Source: Deltaproteobacteria bacterium (GTDB taxonomy: Bacteria; Myxococcota_A; UBA796; GCA-2862545). Taken from it: a DNA stretch of 49,687 nt. Below the pieces are notes generated by a model. It saw only the letters and a program-made list of their open reading frames with translations. It searched no databases and had not been told where the DNA came from. Of the stretch, positions 1 to 11,761 are shown piece by piece (the stretch's first letter is position 1; the number at the start of each line of letters is the position of its first letter). The stretch lies in NCBI GenBank assembly GCA_016938035.1, contig JAFGVK010000052.1:1-49687 (forward strand). Reading direction: 5' to 3'. Both the position numbers and the translations under genes were made by a program.

Positions 1-1290
<1,290 letters not shown>

Positions 1291-1293
1291 GGT

Positions 1294-4488
<3,195 letters not shown>

Positions 4489-4518
4489 GGGCACTCCGAG
4501 GAGAGGGGTGTGCTCGAC

Positions 4519-4528
4519 AGGATAGCAC
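4519..4528 (-). promoter_or_regulatory. Candidate extended -10 for the MopE operon
   Basis: On the minus strand this reads GTGC then TATCCT, an extended -10 (TGn-TAnnnT), 31 bases upstream of the start at 4488. No good -35 is seen. The same GTGC-TA arrangement recurs before three other minus-strand genes. Sequence resemblance only. Confidence 0.35.
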
Positions 4529-4546
4529 GGTGGGGTGCGCTGGCGC

Positions 4547-4574
4547 TTGACGGTCGGGAGCCGGTGTCTACCTT
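4547..4574 (+). promoter_or_regulatory. Candidate sigma-70-type promoter for the Trx/Grx gene
   Basis: TTGACG (4547-4552), a 16-base spacer and TACCTT (4569-4574) lie about 55 bases before the ATG at 4628, in the divergent region shared with the MopE operon. The -35 matches 5 of 6 consensus bases; the -10 is weak. Confidence 0.4.
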
Positions 4575-4627
4575 CGCGCCCGGGCGCAGCAGCCCGATGG
4601 TCCCACGCAACACGACGGAGCGCACCT

Positions 4628-5218
4628 ATGGCCCTTGAGATGGTTTCACATCCAGAGACGCTGACGGCAGACATGGGCGATAAGCCCGTTGTCATCGGAT
4701 TCTTTGGCGCCTTCTCGGCCGCCGCCACCGCCGCGCAGCCGGCCTTTGAGGCCTTCGCCGCCGAGGAGACTGAGCACAGGGTGCTCCTGGTGGACGTGGG
4801 CGTGGTCAAGGGCGCCCACAAGGCCTTTGGGGTGACCACCGTGCCCACGGTGATCCTCGCGAAGGGCACTGAGGTGCTGCGGCAGGTGGTCGGCCCGCAG
4901 ACCCCTGACTACTACCGCAAGGCCCTGTTCTTCACCGGGATCGCCCGCGCCGCCGCGGCCGGCGAGGCCCCCCAGAAGCGGGTCACCCTCTACGTCTCGT
5001 CCTCGTGCCCCTGGTGCACCAGGGCCCGCGACTACCTGAAGCGCCGGCAGGTCCGCTTCTCCGAGATCAACGTCTCCCTGGATCCCAACGCCGCCACCGA
5101 GCTGCAGCGCAAGTCCGGCCAGACCGGGGTGCCGCAGCTCGACATCGGCGGGCAGTGGGTCGTCGGCTTCAATCAACCCAAGATCAACGAGCTCCTCGGC
5201 CTCAGCGCCGAGGGCTAG
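4628..5218 (+). CDS. Thioredoxin-fold/glutaredoxin fusion protein
   Basis: A 196-residue cytoplasmic two-domain redox protein. Residues about 5-105 have a thioredoxin-like pattern (VVIGFFGAFS, then VLLVDV, then the cis-Pro motif VTTVPTVIL), but the place of the CxxC active site reads GAFSAAAT, so this domain cannot do thiol-disulfide exchange. Residues about 115-193 are a glutaredoxin with a CPWC dithiol centre (Cys127, Cys130) and the TGVPQL cis-Pro loop. The natural reading is a catalytic glutaredoxin carrying an inactive thioredoxin fold used for binding or dimerisation (inference). The ATG is chosen for GGAG seven bases upstream; the frame extends further but that part lies in the divergent promoter region. 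The groES-like gene follows after 17 bases. Confidence 0.85.
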   Translation: MALEMVSHPETLTADMGDKPVVIGFFGAFSAAATAAQPAFEAFAAEETEHRVLLVDVGVVKGAHKAFGVTTVPTVILAKGTEVLRQVVGPQTPDYYRKALFFTGIARAAAAGEAPQKRVTLYVSSSCPWCTRARDYLKRRQVRFSEINVSLDPNAATELQRKSGQTGVPQLDIGGQWVVGFNQPKINELLGLSAEG

Positions 5219-5235
5219 CACACACTGGAGCAGCA

Positions 5236-5520
5236 ATGAACATTCAGCCCCTCGGTGAATACGTCCTCATCCGCCTCGTCGAGGCGACCGCAAAGAGCGC
5301 CGGTGGCCTCTTCCTCCCCGAGTCCGCCAAGGAGACCCCCGACGAGGGGATCGTGGTGGCGATGGCCGCCGAGGCCACGGACGAGGTGAAGATCGGTGAT
5401 CGGGTGATCTACAAGAAGTTCTCTGGCAACGAGATCGAGGTGGAGGGGGTGAAGCACCGCCTGATGCCCGCCGCCGATCTCCTCGCCAAGTACGTCGAGG
5501 CGGACGCGATCCCCGAGTAG
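5236..5520 (+). CDS. groES: GroES-family co-chaperonin (Cpn10)
   Basis: A 94-residue protein matching the whole GroES fold: PLGEYVLIRLVE at the start, the mobile-loop area KSAGGLFLPESAKE, then DEGIVVAM, VKIGDRVIYKKFSG and a C-terminal DLLAKYVE. GroES caps the GroEL ring during folding of cytoplasmic proteins. No groEL lies next to it, which is unusual for a main groES and suggests a second or relocated copy. The mobile loop keeps GG-(L/I)-x-LP, so it could still bind GroEL. The gene follows the Trx/Grx gene after 17 bases with GGAG before the ATG, so the two are probably cotranscribed. Confidence 0.88.
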   Translation: MNIQPLGEYVLIRLVEATAKSAGGLFLPESAKETPDEGIVVAMAAEATDEVKIGDRVIYKKFSGNEIEVEGVKHRLMPAADLLAKYVEADAIPE

Positions 5521-5641
5521 TCTGCCGCTGACCTTCGCTCGCGAGGCCCGCGCTCGGCAGTCGTCGAGGGCGGGCGCGGCTGTGTCTGGTCGCCGCGACG
5601 GCCTGCGCGACCTTCAGAGACACGACGCGAGCGGCGCCTTG

Positions 5642-5651
5642 GCGCTATGAT
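5642..5651 (+). promoter_or_regulatory. Candidate -10 placing the transcript start at the kinase GTG
   Basis: GCGC followed by TATGAT (5646-5651). With a typical 6-7 base offset, transcription would begin at about 5658, which is the GTG start codon of the hybrid kinase. That would give a leaderless mRNA and explain the lack of a clear ribosome-binding site. No convincing -35 is visible. Confidence 0.35.
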
Positions 5652-5657
5652 GGGGGT

Positions 5658-7532
5658 GTGCAACCCCCACGCGCCAGCGCCAGCCCGCCCCACTACGTGC
5701 GCATCACGATGGTCTCGTCCGCGGTGCTCGCGGTGGTGGGGGCGTGGTACCTGGTGACCTTTCGGGAGGGGCGGGGGCTGTGGCTCCACGCCGGGGTGGT
5801 GCTGGTGGTGATGGCGGCCCTGGGCACGGTCGAGCGGTGGCGGCGGCAGGGGCGGAAGGCGCTGGGGATCGAGCTGGTGATGCGCTACCTCACCCTGGCG
5901 GCGCTGGTCGCTGGGATTGTCCTCACGGGTCCCACCGCCGACAACCCCTTCCTGAGCGGCTTCGTCGCCTACGTCACGGTGGGCGCCATCCGCCGCGGCT
6001 ACGCCGGGGCGGTGCAGTCGGTGGCCGCGGTGGTGGCTGCCCTGGGGGTGGTGCTGTGGATCGGCGGGGTGGCGCCGGGGGCCGCGGAGCAGCTCCAGCT
6101 GCTGGTGCTGGCGCTGGTGCTGCTGTGGGTGGCGTTCACGGTGGCGGCGGCCGCGGAGCGGGGGATGCGGGTGCAGGCCCGGCTGGAGCAGTCCGAGCGC
6201 CGCTACCACTCGCTGTTCGAGATCACCCCCCAGCCGGTGATGCTGGTGGACCTCGCCACCCACCAGGTGCTAGAGGCCAACCCGCGCTTCTGGAGCCTGG
6301 TGGGGCGCTCGCTGGGCGCAGCGGTGAGCCCGACCCTCCCGGAGCTCTCGCGGGATCCCGCGGTGTGGGTGGCGCTCCTGCGCGAGCTGTACGAGAGCGA
6401 GAGCTTTATGGACCGAGAGGTGGAGCTGGCGGGCGGGGGCCTCTTCTTGGTGTCGGGGCGCGTCTTCCGCCTGGACGGTCGCCCGGTGGGTGTGCTGGCG
6501 CTGCAGGATATCAGCGCCCAGCGCGCCTTGGAACACAACCGCCAGATGGAGGCGCTCGGTGCTCTGGCCGGTGGGGTGGCGCACGAGTTCAACAACCTGC
6601 TGGCGGGGGTGGTCGGCCACGGGTCCGTGCTGCTGGCGGAGCACCCCGAGCTGGGCGCCGACCTGGGGCCGATGATCCAGGCGGGCGAGAGGGGGGCGCG
6701 GATGGCGCGGCAGCTCCTCGCCTTCACCGAGCACAGCCCCGCGCGGGGCGAGGGCGGGGTGTCGCTGGGCACGGTGGTGCAGGAGGTGGCGGAGATCTTC
6801 GACCGGACCCTGGGGCGGGACCGCCTGCCGGTTGCGGTGGTGGTGGCGCCCGCCCTGGTGGCGATGCCGGAGCAGGCGCTGCGGCAGGTGGTGCTCGATC
6901 TGCTGGTCCACGCCCACGAGGCTGGCGCGGAGCGGGTCACGCTGGAGGTGGGGGTGGTCGGCGCGAGCGCGGCGCTTCCCTCGGGCTCCTTGGCGGAGCT
7001 GCGGGTGCTGCGCGCCGGAGGGGGGGAGGCGTCGAGCTGCCCCTGGTGCGGGCTGGAGCGGGTCCAGCGCCTGGTGAGGGCGGCGCGGGGCGCGCTGGCG
7101 TCGCGCGGGGACGGCGCGCTGGTGGTGGCGTTGCCCCTGGCCGGGGAGGCCTCGGCGGTTGGGCAGGGCGACCGGAGGGGCAGGCGGTTGCTTGTGGTGG
7201 ACGACGATCCGGTGGTGCTGCGGGCCGCGCGACGCATCCTGGAGCGGGGGGGCCACGTGGTCTCCGTGGCTCAGTCCGGGGCGGAGGGCCTGTCCCGGGC
7301 AGGTGAGGGGGAGGTGGAGCTGGTGGTGATGGACGTGGTGATGCCGGGGCTGGATGGCCCCGCGACCTGGCGACAGCTCCACGCGCGCTACCCGGAGCTG
7401 CGGGTGCTGTTCACCTCTGGCTTCGCCGACAAGCGGACGGCGGTGCCGGCGGACGTTCCCTTCCTCCCCAAGCCCTACACCCTCGACGCGCTGCTCGACG
7501 CGGTGGAGCTGGCGATGGAGGCGCCGGGCTAG
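5658..7532 (+). CDS. Membrane hybrid histidine kinase with degenerate ATP-binding domain
   Basis: A 624-residue sensor protein. About six hydrophobic segments span residues 15-165, followed by a PAS domain (about 180-290, SERRYHSLFEITPQPV) and a HisKA dimerisation helix with the phospho-acceptor His309 in GGVAHEFNNLL. The HATPase region that should follow is eroded: the N-box reads LVHAHEAG without its Asn, no DxGxG box is present, and the ATP lid is shrunk to a short Cys-containing stretch (SSCPWCGLERV). The C-terminal receiver is intact: Asp515-517 acidic pocket, phospho-acceptor Asp559 in VVMDVVMPG, and Lys605 in LPKPY. It may therefore act as a phosphorelay intermediate fed by another kinase rather than autophosphorylating (inference). 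The GTG start has no clear ribosome site. Its stop shares the palindrome CTAG with the stop of the convergent aldolase gene. Confidence 0.85.
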   Translation: MQPPRASASPPHYVRITMVSSAVLAVVGAWYLVTFREGRGLWLHAGVVLVVMAALGTVERWRRQGRKALGIELVMRYLTLAALVAGIVLTGPTADNPFLSGFVAYVTVGAIRRGYAGAVQSVAAVVAALGVVLWIGGVAPGAAEQLQLLVLALVLLWVAFTVAAAAERGMRVQARLEQSERRYHSLFEITPQPVMLVDLATHQVLEANPRFWSLVGRSLGAAVSPTLPELSRDPAVWVALLRELYESESFMDREVELAGGGLFLVSGRVFRLDGRPVGVLALQDISAQRALEHNRQMEALGALAGGVAHEFNNLLAGVVGHGSVLLAEHPELGADLGPMIQAGERGARMARQLLAFTEHSPARGEGGVSLGTVVQEVAEIFDRTLGRDRLPVAVVVAPALVAMPEQALRQVVLDLLVHAHEAGAERVTLEVGVVGASAALPSGSLAELRVLRAGGGEASSCPWCGLERVQRLVRAARGALASRGDGALVVALPLAGEASAVGQGDRRGRRLLVVDDDPVVLRAARRILERGGHVVSVAQSGAEGLSRAGEGEVELVVMDVVMPGLDGPATWRQLHARYPELRVLFTSGFADKRTAVPADVPFLPKPYTLDALLDAVELAMEAPG

Positions 7533-8683
7533 GCGTCGGGGTACTCCATCGCGATCAGCTCGCCAAGATCGAGATCGACGAGGGGGTGCGGCGCCCTCGC
7601 GCGGACCCTGAGGGCGCTCCGTCCCAGGTCCAGGGCCACCGCCGCCTCGCGGTCGGACCCGCCGGCTCCCACCAGCCCGACGCCGGGCAGGGTGATCACC
7701 CGTGGACGCGCGGGGAAGGGGTGGATCCCGGGGGGCAGGTGGTGGTCGAGGTAGGCCTGGTACCGGGCCGTCCAGCGGGCGAGCGCGCCGGCGAGCTGCT
7801 CGGGCGAGGCGGAGGTGCCTGGGCGCGCCGGGTCCGCCCCGTCCAGGAGCCAGGGCCTGGTGCGGGCGAGGTGGTCGGTGGTGGGGCTCGCGCCGTCGGT
7901 GACCCCCGCGGCGGCCAGGGCCAGGTCCTCCTCGGAGGCCCCCCAGGCCAGGGCGTCTCCTGGGAGCAGGCGCTCCAGGTAGGGGCGGAGCTGTCCCCAT
8001 CCCTGCGCGGGGTCTGGTCCCGCTGGCGAGGGGGAGAGCGGACGCAGGAGCCCCTCGGCGAGGCGCACCGCCCGCAGGGTGTCGCGCAGGGAGTCCTCTG
8101 GCTGCTCCCCCCAGGTCACCAGCCCGTGGTGCCTGAGCACCAGCCGCCGCACCCCGGGGCGCAGGGCTCGCTGCACCGCGCGCGAGAGCGCGAGCCCCGG
8201 CCTGGCGTAGGGCACCACCGCAGTCCCCGGCCCCAGCAGCGCCGCGATCTGCTCGGCACCATCGGGGCCGTTGACGATCGAGAGCACCGCCTCAGGGTGG
8301 GTGTGGTCCACCCATGGGGCCTCGATCTGAGCGTGCATCAGCGTCTCGAGCGAGGGCGCCGGTCGCCCTGGAAGGGCGAGGGCCGCGGCGAGGGCGCGGT
8401 CGCACAGGTCCTCTCTCGCCAGCAGGGCGCGGGCCAGGTCCAGGTCCACCGGGAGGTGCTCGTCCACCGCGAGGGAGCCCAGGTCGCGCCCCGAGGCCTT
8501 GATCCAGAGGGTCCATCGCCCGTCCTGGCCGCGCTCCTTGAGGGAGGTGTTCCCCGCCCCATGCATCACCAGGTGGGGGTGGGCACCCAGCCAGCGCGCG
8601 GTGAGGTGGCGCAGGGCCCGCGCGGGGCTCAGCGCGGGGTGGGCGTCGCGCAGGGCGCGGAGCTGGGCCTCATCGGGGAGCAT
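7529..8683 (-). CDS. Class II aldolase-family protein (RhaD-like domain)
   Basis: A 384-residue cytoplasmic protein resembling the aldolase half of the bifunctional rhamnulose-1-phosphate aldolase/short-chain dehydrogenase family: HLVMHGAGNTSLK, WIKASGRDLGSL, LMHAQIEAPWVDHTHPEA, VVPYARPGLALS and LRHHGLVTWGE, the last supplying likely zinc-binding His residues. The dehydrogenase half of that family is absent. Class II aldolases cleave phosphorylated sugars by zinc-enolate chemistry, or act as epimerases; the substrate cannot be read from the sequence. The ATG at 8683 overlaps the end of the HAD gene by 14 bases, making it last in a coupled four-gene unit. A start further upstream would read through most of the HAD gene in another frame and is rejected. 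Confidence 0.82.
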   Translation of the reverse strand: MLPDEAQLRALRDAHPALSPARALRHLTARWLGAHPHLVMHGAGNTSLKERGQDGRWTLWIKASGRDLGSLAVDEHLPVDLDLARALLAREDLCDRALAAALALPGRPAPSLETLMHAQIEAPWVDHTHPEAVLSIVNGPDGAEQIAALLGPGTAVVPYARPGLALSRAVQRALRPGVRRLVLRHHGLVTWGEQPEDSLRDTLRAVRLAEGLLRPLSPSPAGPDPAQGWGQLRPYLERLLPGDALAWGASEEDLALAAAGVTDGASPTTDHLARTRPWLLDGADPARPGTSASPEQLAGALARWTARYQAYLDHHLPPGIHPFPARPRVITLPGVGLVGAGGSDREAAVALDLGRSALRVRARAPHPLVDLDLGELIAMEYPDA

Positions 8684-9341
8684 GACCGCTCCAGTCCAAG
8701 AGCTGATCCGCCAGCTCGGCGGGGCTGCGGCTGAGGCGCGAGGCCCCCGCGGCGCGCAGCGTCTCCTCGTCGCGCAGGCCCCAGAGCACGGTGAACGGGG
8801 CCATCCCCCCCGCCCGCGCCGCACCCAGGTCCACCTCCGAGTCCCCGACCATCGCCACCCGCCCGGCGGGGAGGCCGAGGGCTCCCAGTAGGTCGGGGAG
8901 CGCCTCAGTGGAGGGCTTGGGGGGCACGCCCCGGCGGTGTCCGCGCACGATCCGCCAGGACCAGGGCGCAAGCAGCCGCGCGGCGATGGCCTCAGTCATC
9001 TCCTGGGGCTTGTTGGACCACAGGCCGAGGGGCAGGCCCTGCGCGCTGATCCGGTCCAGCAGCGCGGCGATGCCCGGGTAGAGGACGGTGCGGTCGAGGA
9101 GGTGGGCCTGGTAGTGCACCCGGAAGGCCTCCAGCACCTGGTCGGTCTGCGCCTCCGCCTCCGGCGGCAGGGCCCGGCGCACCAGCTCTCTTGCGCCGCC
9201 GCCGATGCGGGCCCGGCACCCCTGGTCGGTGTGGGGTGGGAAGCCCCCGAGGGCGAGGGCGTGGTTGAGCGAGACGCACAGGTCGACCAGGGTGTCGGCC
9301 AGGGTCCCGTCCAGGTCGAAGAGTACGCCGTAGTCTGTCAT
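8670..9341 (-). CDS. HAD-family phosphatase (phosphoglycolate phosphatase-like)
   Basis: A 223-residue soluble HAD hydrolase with all four motifs: I, LFDLDGT with nucleophile Asp9 and acid Asp11; II, the Ser in LWSNKP; III, the Lys in PPKPST; IV, GDSEVD. The helical cap between motifs I and II (about residues 20-85) is the type seen in Gph/PGMB phosphatases. It should dephosphorylate a small phospho-sugar or phosphoglycolate. The ATG at 9341 overlaps the stop of the upstream glycosyltransferase gene as ATGA, and the aldolase gene starts inside its end. The setting suggests sugar-phosphate handling linked to the glycosyltransferases rather than housekeeping phosphoglycolate salvage (inference). 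Confidence 0.85.
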   Translation of the reverse strand: MTDYGVLFDLDGTLADTLVDLCVSLNHALALGGFPPHTDQGCRARIGGGARELVRRALPPEAEAQTDQVLEAFRVHYQAHLLDRTVLYPGIAALLDRISAQGLPLGLWSNKPQEMTEAIAARLLAPWSWRIVRGHRRGVPPKPSTEALPDLLGALGLPAGRVAMVGDSEVDLGAARAGGMAPFTVLWGLRDEETLRAAGASRLSRSPAELADQLLDWSGHAPR

Positions 9342-11761
9342 CTTGGGGGCTCCACGAGGTGAAGGGGGAGGTCGATCGCGGCGGCGGCGTCCAGGGCGGC
9401 TTGCACCGCGGCGGGGGTCTCCAGCCGCGGCCCCTCGCCGGGCAGGCGCTCTAGCCCGGAGGTGGTCAGCGAGGCCATCGCGGAGCGCGACAGGGCCTCC
9501 AGCTGCTCGGGGCTCAGGGGTCGCTCCTCCAGCAGCACCTCCAGCACCTGCTGTGGGGCGAAGGCCTCGCGCCAGGCGGCCTCCAGCTCGATCAAGGCCT
9601 CCTCTACGGGAGCGTCGACAGCGGGATCGTGGCGGAGCACCAGCAGGGTGTCTCCCCGGTCCGCCAGCGGCGCGGCGAGGTGGAGCAGGGCGCGCAGGGC
9701 GGCGGGATCGGCCCAGTCGGGCCAGGCGAACAGGCGCAGGGGGCGCTCGGTCTGCAGGGGCCAGGGGAGCGAGAGGGGCTGCACCTCGTGTACCTCGGCG
9801 TAGCCGGCGAGCTGCCGGTACCTAGTGGCGTGAGGACCGCCCGTGTCGAGCCACTGGTCCACCGCAGCGAACAGGCGCAGCTCCTCGCTGGCGGGCAGCT
9901 CGCTCCACACCAGCGCCACCCTGCGGGGCCCGGTGCGGGACAGCACCCCGCGGAGCTGCCCCTGCACCTCCTCGATCGGGGCGCCGTAGCTGGGGTGGGT
10001 GCGGAGGAGGAGGGTGCCGGTGTCGTCCTGCGCCAGCCACCCCTCGACGGTCTGGACCCAGCTGGGGTCGCCGGAGGGGGGCAGGGCGAGCGTGAGGGGC
10101 CGCGGGAGCTCGGGCAGCTGCACCGGGCGCTCGGCGAGCAGCTCCGAGAAGCCCGACAGGCCCAGCGCCTCTAGCGCCTGGCAGAAGCCCTCGGCCCACC
10201 ACAGGGGGTCGAGGAAGCTGAGCAGGTGCTCCAGCCGCACCTCCACCTCCTGGGCGGTGCGGGCAGCGGCGCTCGATTGGCGCTCCAGCAGCTCCAGGTC
10301 CAGTCCCGCCAGCGCGCCAACGGTCTGCTCCGCGGCAGCCTTCGCGGCGGCCTTTCGGGCCAGCAGGTCGCGCAGCGCCTCCAGGGTCAGGCCCGGGTCC
10401 TGGCGCCAGCGCGCGAGGGCGCCGGGGTGCCGGGCGAACAGGCGCACCGCGGCCGCGGCTCTGGCGCGCTCGCGGGAGGCCAGCGCCTCCAGGGTGTAGC
10501 GGTGCTGGTGCCAGGAGCGAGCCTGGGGCCGATAGAGCACCCTGACCCCGCGCTGCTCCAGGCGGAGGCCCAGGTCGGTGTCCGCGCCCCAGTCGCTGAA
10601 GGCCTCGCTGAACCCCCCCGCCGCGAGCACCTCCTGGCGCGCGACCGAGAGGTTCACCCCGAGGAAGTGGTGCCCGTCCCAGCGCTTGTCCTCCTGCAGG
10701 GAGGGGAAGGGGAACAGGAGCGGGCTGGTGTGGAGCGCCCGGCCAAGGGCGCTCTGCCGGGGCTCCAGCTCGAAGCTGCCCAGCACCGCGGCGCGGTCTC
10801 GCTGAGCGTGGAGATCCAGGTGCCTGGCGACCAGGTCCGGCGCTGAGATCCCGTCCTCAGCCACCAGGAGCAGCAGCTCCCCCGCGGCGGCCTCGCTGCC
10901 CAGGCGCAGGGCCAGCCCCCGCGAGGGCCGCGCCACCCGCAGCACCCGCAGGGGCACCGGCCAGCTGAGCCCGTCGAGGTGCGGGGCGGCCAGGCCCCCC
11001 TCGTCCAGCACCAGCACCTCGAACTGCCCCAGGGGCAGGTCCTGGCGGCAGAGGCTCTCCAGCTGGTCCTCCAGCACCTCCATCCTCCCGGTAGACGGCA
11101 CCAGCACCGAGAGCGAGACCCCCCCGGACGAGGGGCGCTCGCGGCGGAGCATCAGGCGCACGTCGAGGGCGCTGCGGGCCCGCAGGAAGCGGTGCCTGGC
11201 GAGGGGGGCGGAGGAGAGGGGCACGCCCAGGTGCCCCACCAGGTCCAGGCGCCGCAGCCGCTGGTAGAGCGACAGCTCCACCGGGAAGAACGCGGTCTGC
11301 TCCAGCTCGTCGAGGGCCTCGCGGCGCAGGGCCACCGTGCCCCACCACAGGGCGGGCTGCGCGTCCCCCATCAGGCTCGGGTCCACCGTCTCGGCCACCG
11401 CGCCCTCCGCGTCGGTGAGGGCCAGGTGGGTGGTGAGCAGCCACACGTCGGGGTGGGCGTCCAGCACCTCCACCTGCCGGGCGAGGCGCTCGGGATCGGG
11501 GAGGCAGAGGGGGTCCACCCACGCCAGGTGCCTGCCCTGGGCGGCCTGTGCGCCGGCGCGCCAGGCCAGCCCCCGCGACAGGGAGGGCTCACGCACCAGG
11601 GTGACCCCTGGTACCTGGAGCGCGCCGGCCCTGGTGCGGTCGATCACCACCAGCTCCACACGCACCTCGCGGCTGGCGCGGAGGGCGTCGAGGGCCGCGG
11701 GGAGGTGCTCCACCCCCGCGTCGCCCACCGGGATCAGGGCCGAGATGTCGGGACGGCTCAT
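9338..11761 (-). CDS. Large two-domain family 2 glycosyltransferase
   Basis: An 807-residue cytoplasmic protein with two GT-A modules. The first (about residues 1-250) starts ISALIPVGDAG and has LAWVDPLCLPDPERL at the donor-site position. The second (about 275-540) starts LSVLVPSTGRMEVLEDQLES and carries a VAEDG motif in place of the usual DxD, and DWGADTDLGLRLEQRG, which matches the ED-x-D-L region of active GT2 enzymes. The last ~250 residues are helical and unassigned. It would transfer sugars onto a surface glycan, lipid or protein; donor and acceptor are unknown. The second module looks catalytically competent, the first less so. It overlaps its neighbours on both sides by ATGA, so all four genes appear translationally coupled. 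Confidence 0.78.
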   Translation of the reverse strand: MSRPDISALIPVGDAGVEHLPAALDALRASREVRVELVVIDRTRAGALQVPGVTLVREPSLSRGLAWRAGAQAAQGRHLAWVDPLCLPDPERLARQVEVLDAHPDVWLLTTHLALTDAEGAVAETVDPSLMGDAQPALWWGTVALRREALDELEQTAFFPVELSLYQRLRRLDLVGHLGVPLSSAPLARHRFLRARSALDVRLMLRRERPSSGGVSLSVLVPSTGRMEVLEDQLESLCRQDLPLGQFEVLVLDEGGLAAPHLDGLSWPVPLRVLRVARPSRGLALRLGSEAAAGELLLLVAEDGISAPDLVARHLDLHAQRDRAAVLGSFELEPRQSALGRALHTSPLLFPFPSLQEDKRWDGHHFLGVNLSVARQEVLAAGGFSEAFSDWGADTDLGLRLEQRGVRVLYRPQARSWHQHRYTLEALASRERARAAAAVRLFARHPGALARWRQDPGLTLEALRDLLARKAAAKAAAEQTVGALAGLDLELLERQSSAAARTAQEVEVRLEHLLSFLDPLWWAEGFCQALEALGLSGFSELLAERPVQLPELPRPLTLALPPSGDPSWVQTVEGWLAQDDTGTLLLRTHPSYGAPIEEVQGQLRGVLSRTGPRRVALVWSELPASEELRLFAAVDQWLDTGGPHATRYRQLAGYAEVHEVQPLSLPWPLQTERPLRLFAWPDWADPAALRALLHLAAPLADRGDTLLVLRHDPAVDAPVEEALIELEAAWREAFAPQQVLEVLLEERPLSPEQLEALSRSAMASLTTSGLERLPGEGPRLETPAAVQAALDAAAAIDLPLHLVEPPR

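Noticed and set aside
5522-5560. Inverted repeat CTGCCG/CGGCAG after groES as a terminator
   Set aside because: Only six pairs with a 27-base loop and no T-run; could be chance in GC-rich DNA.
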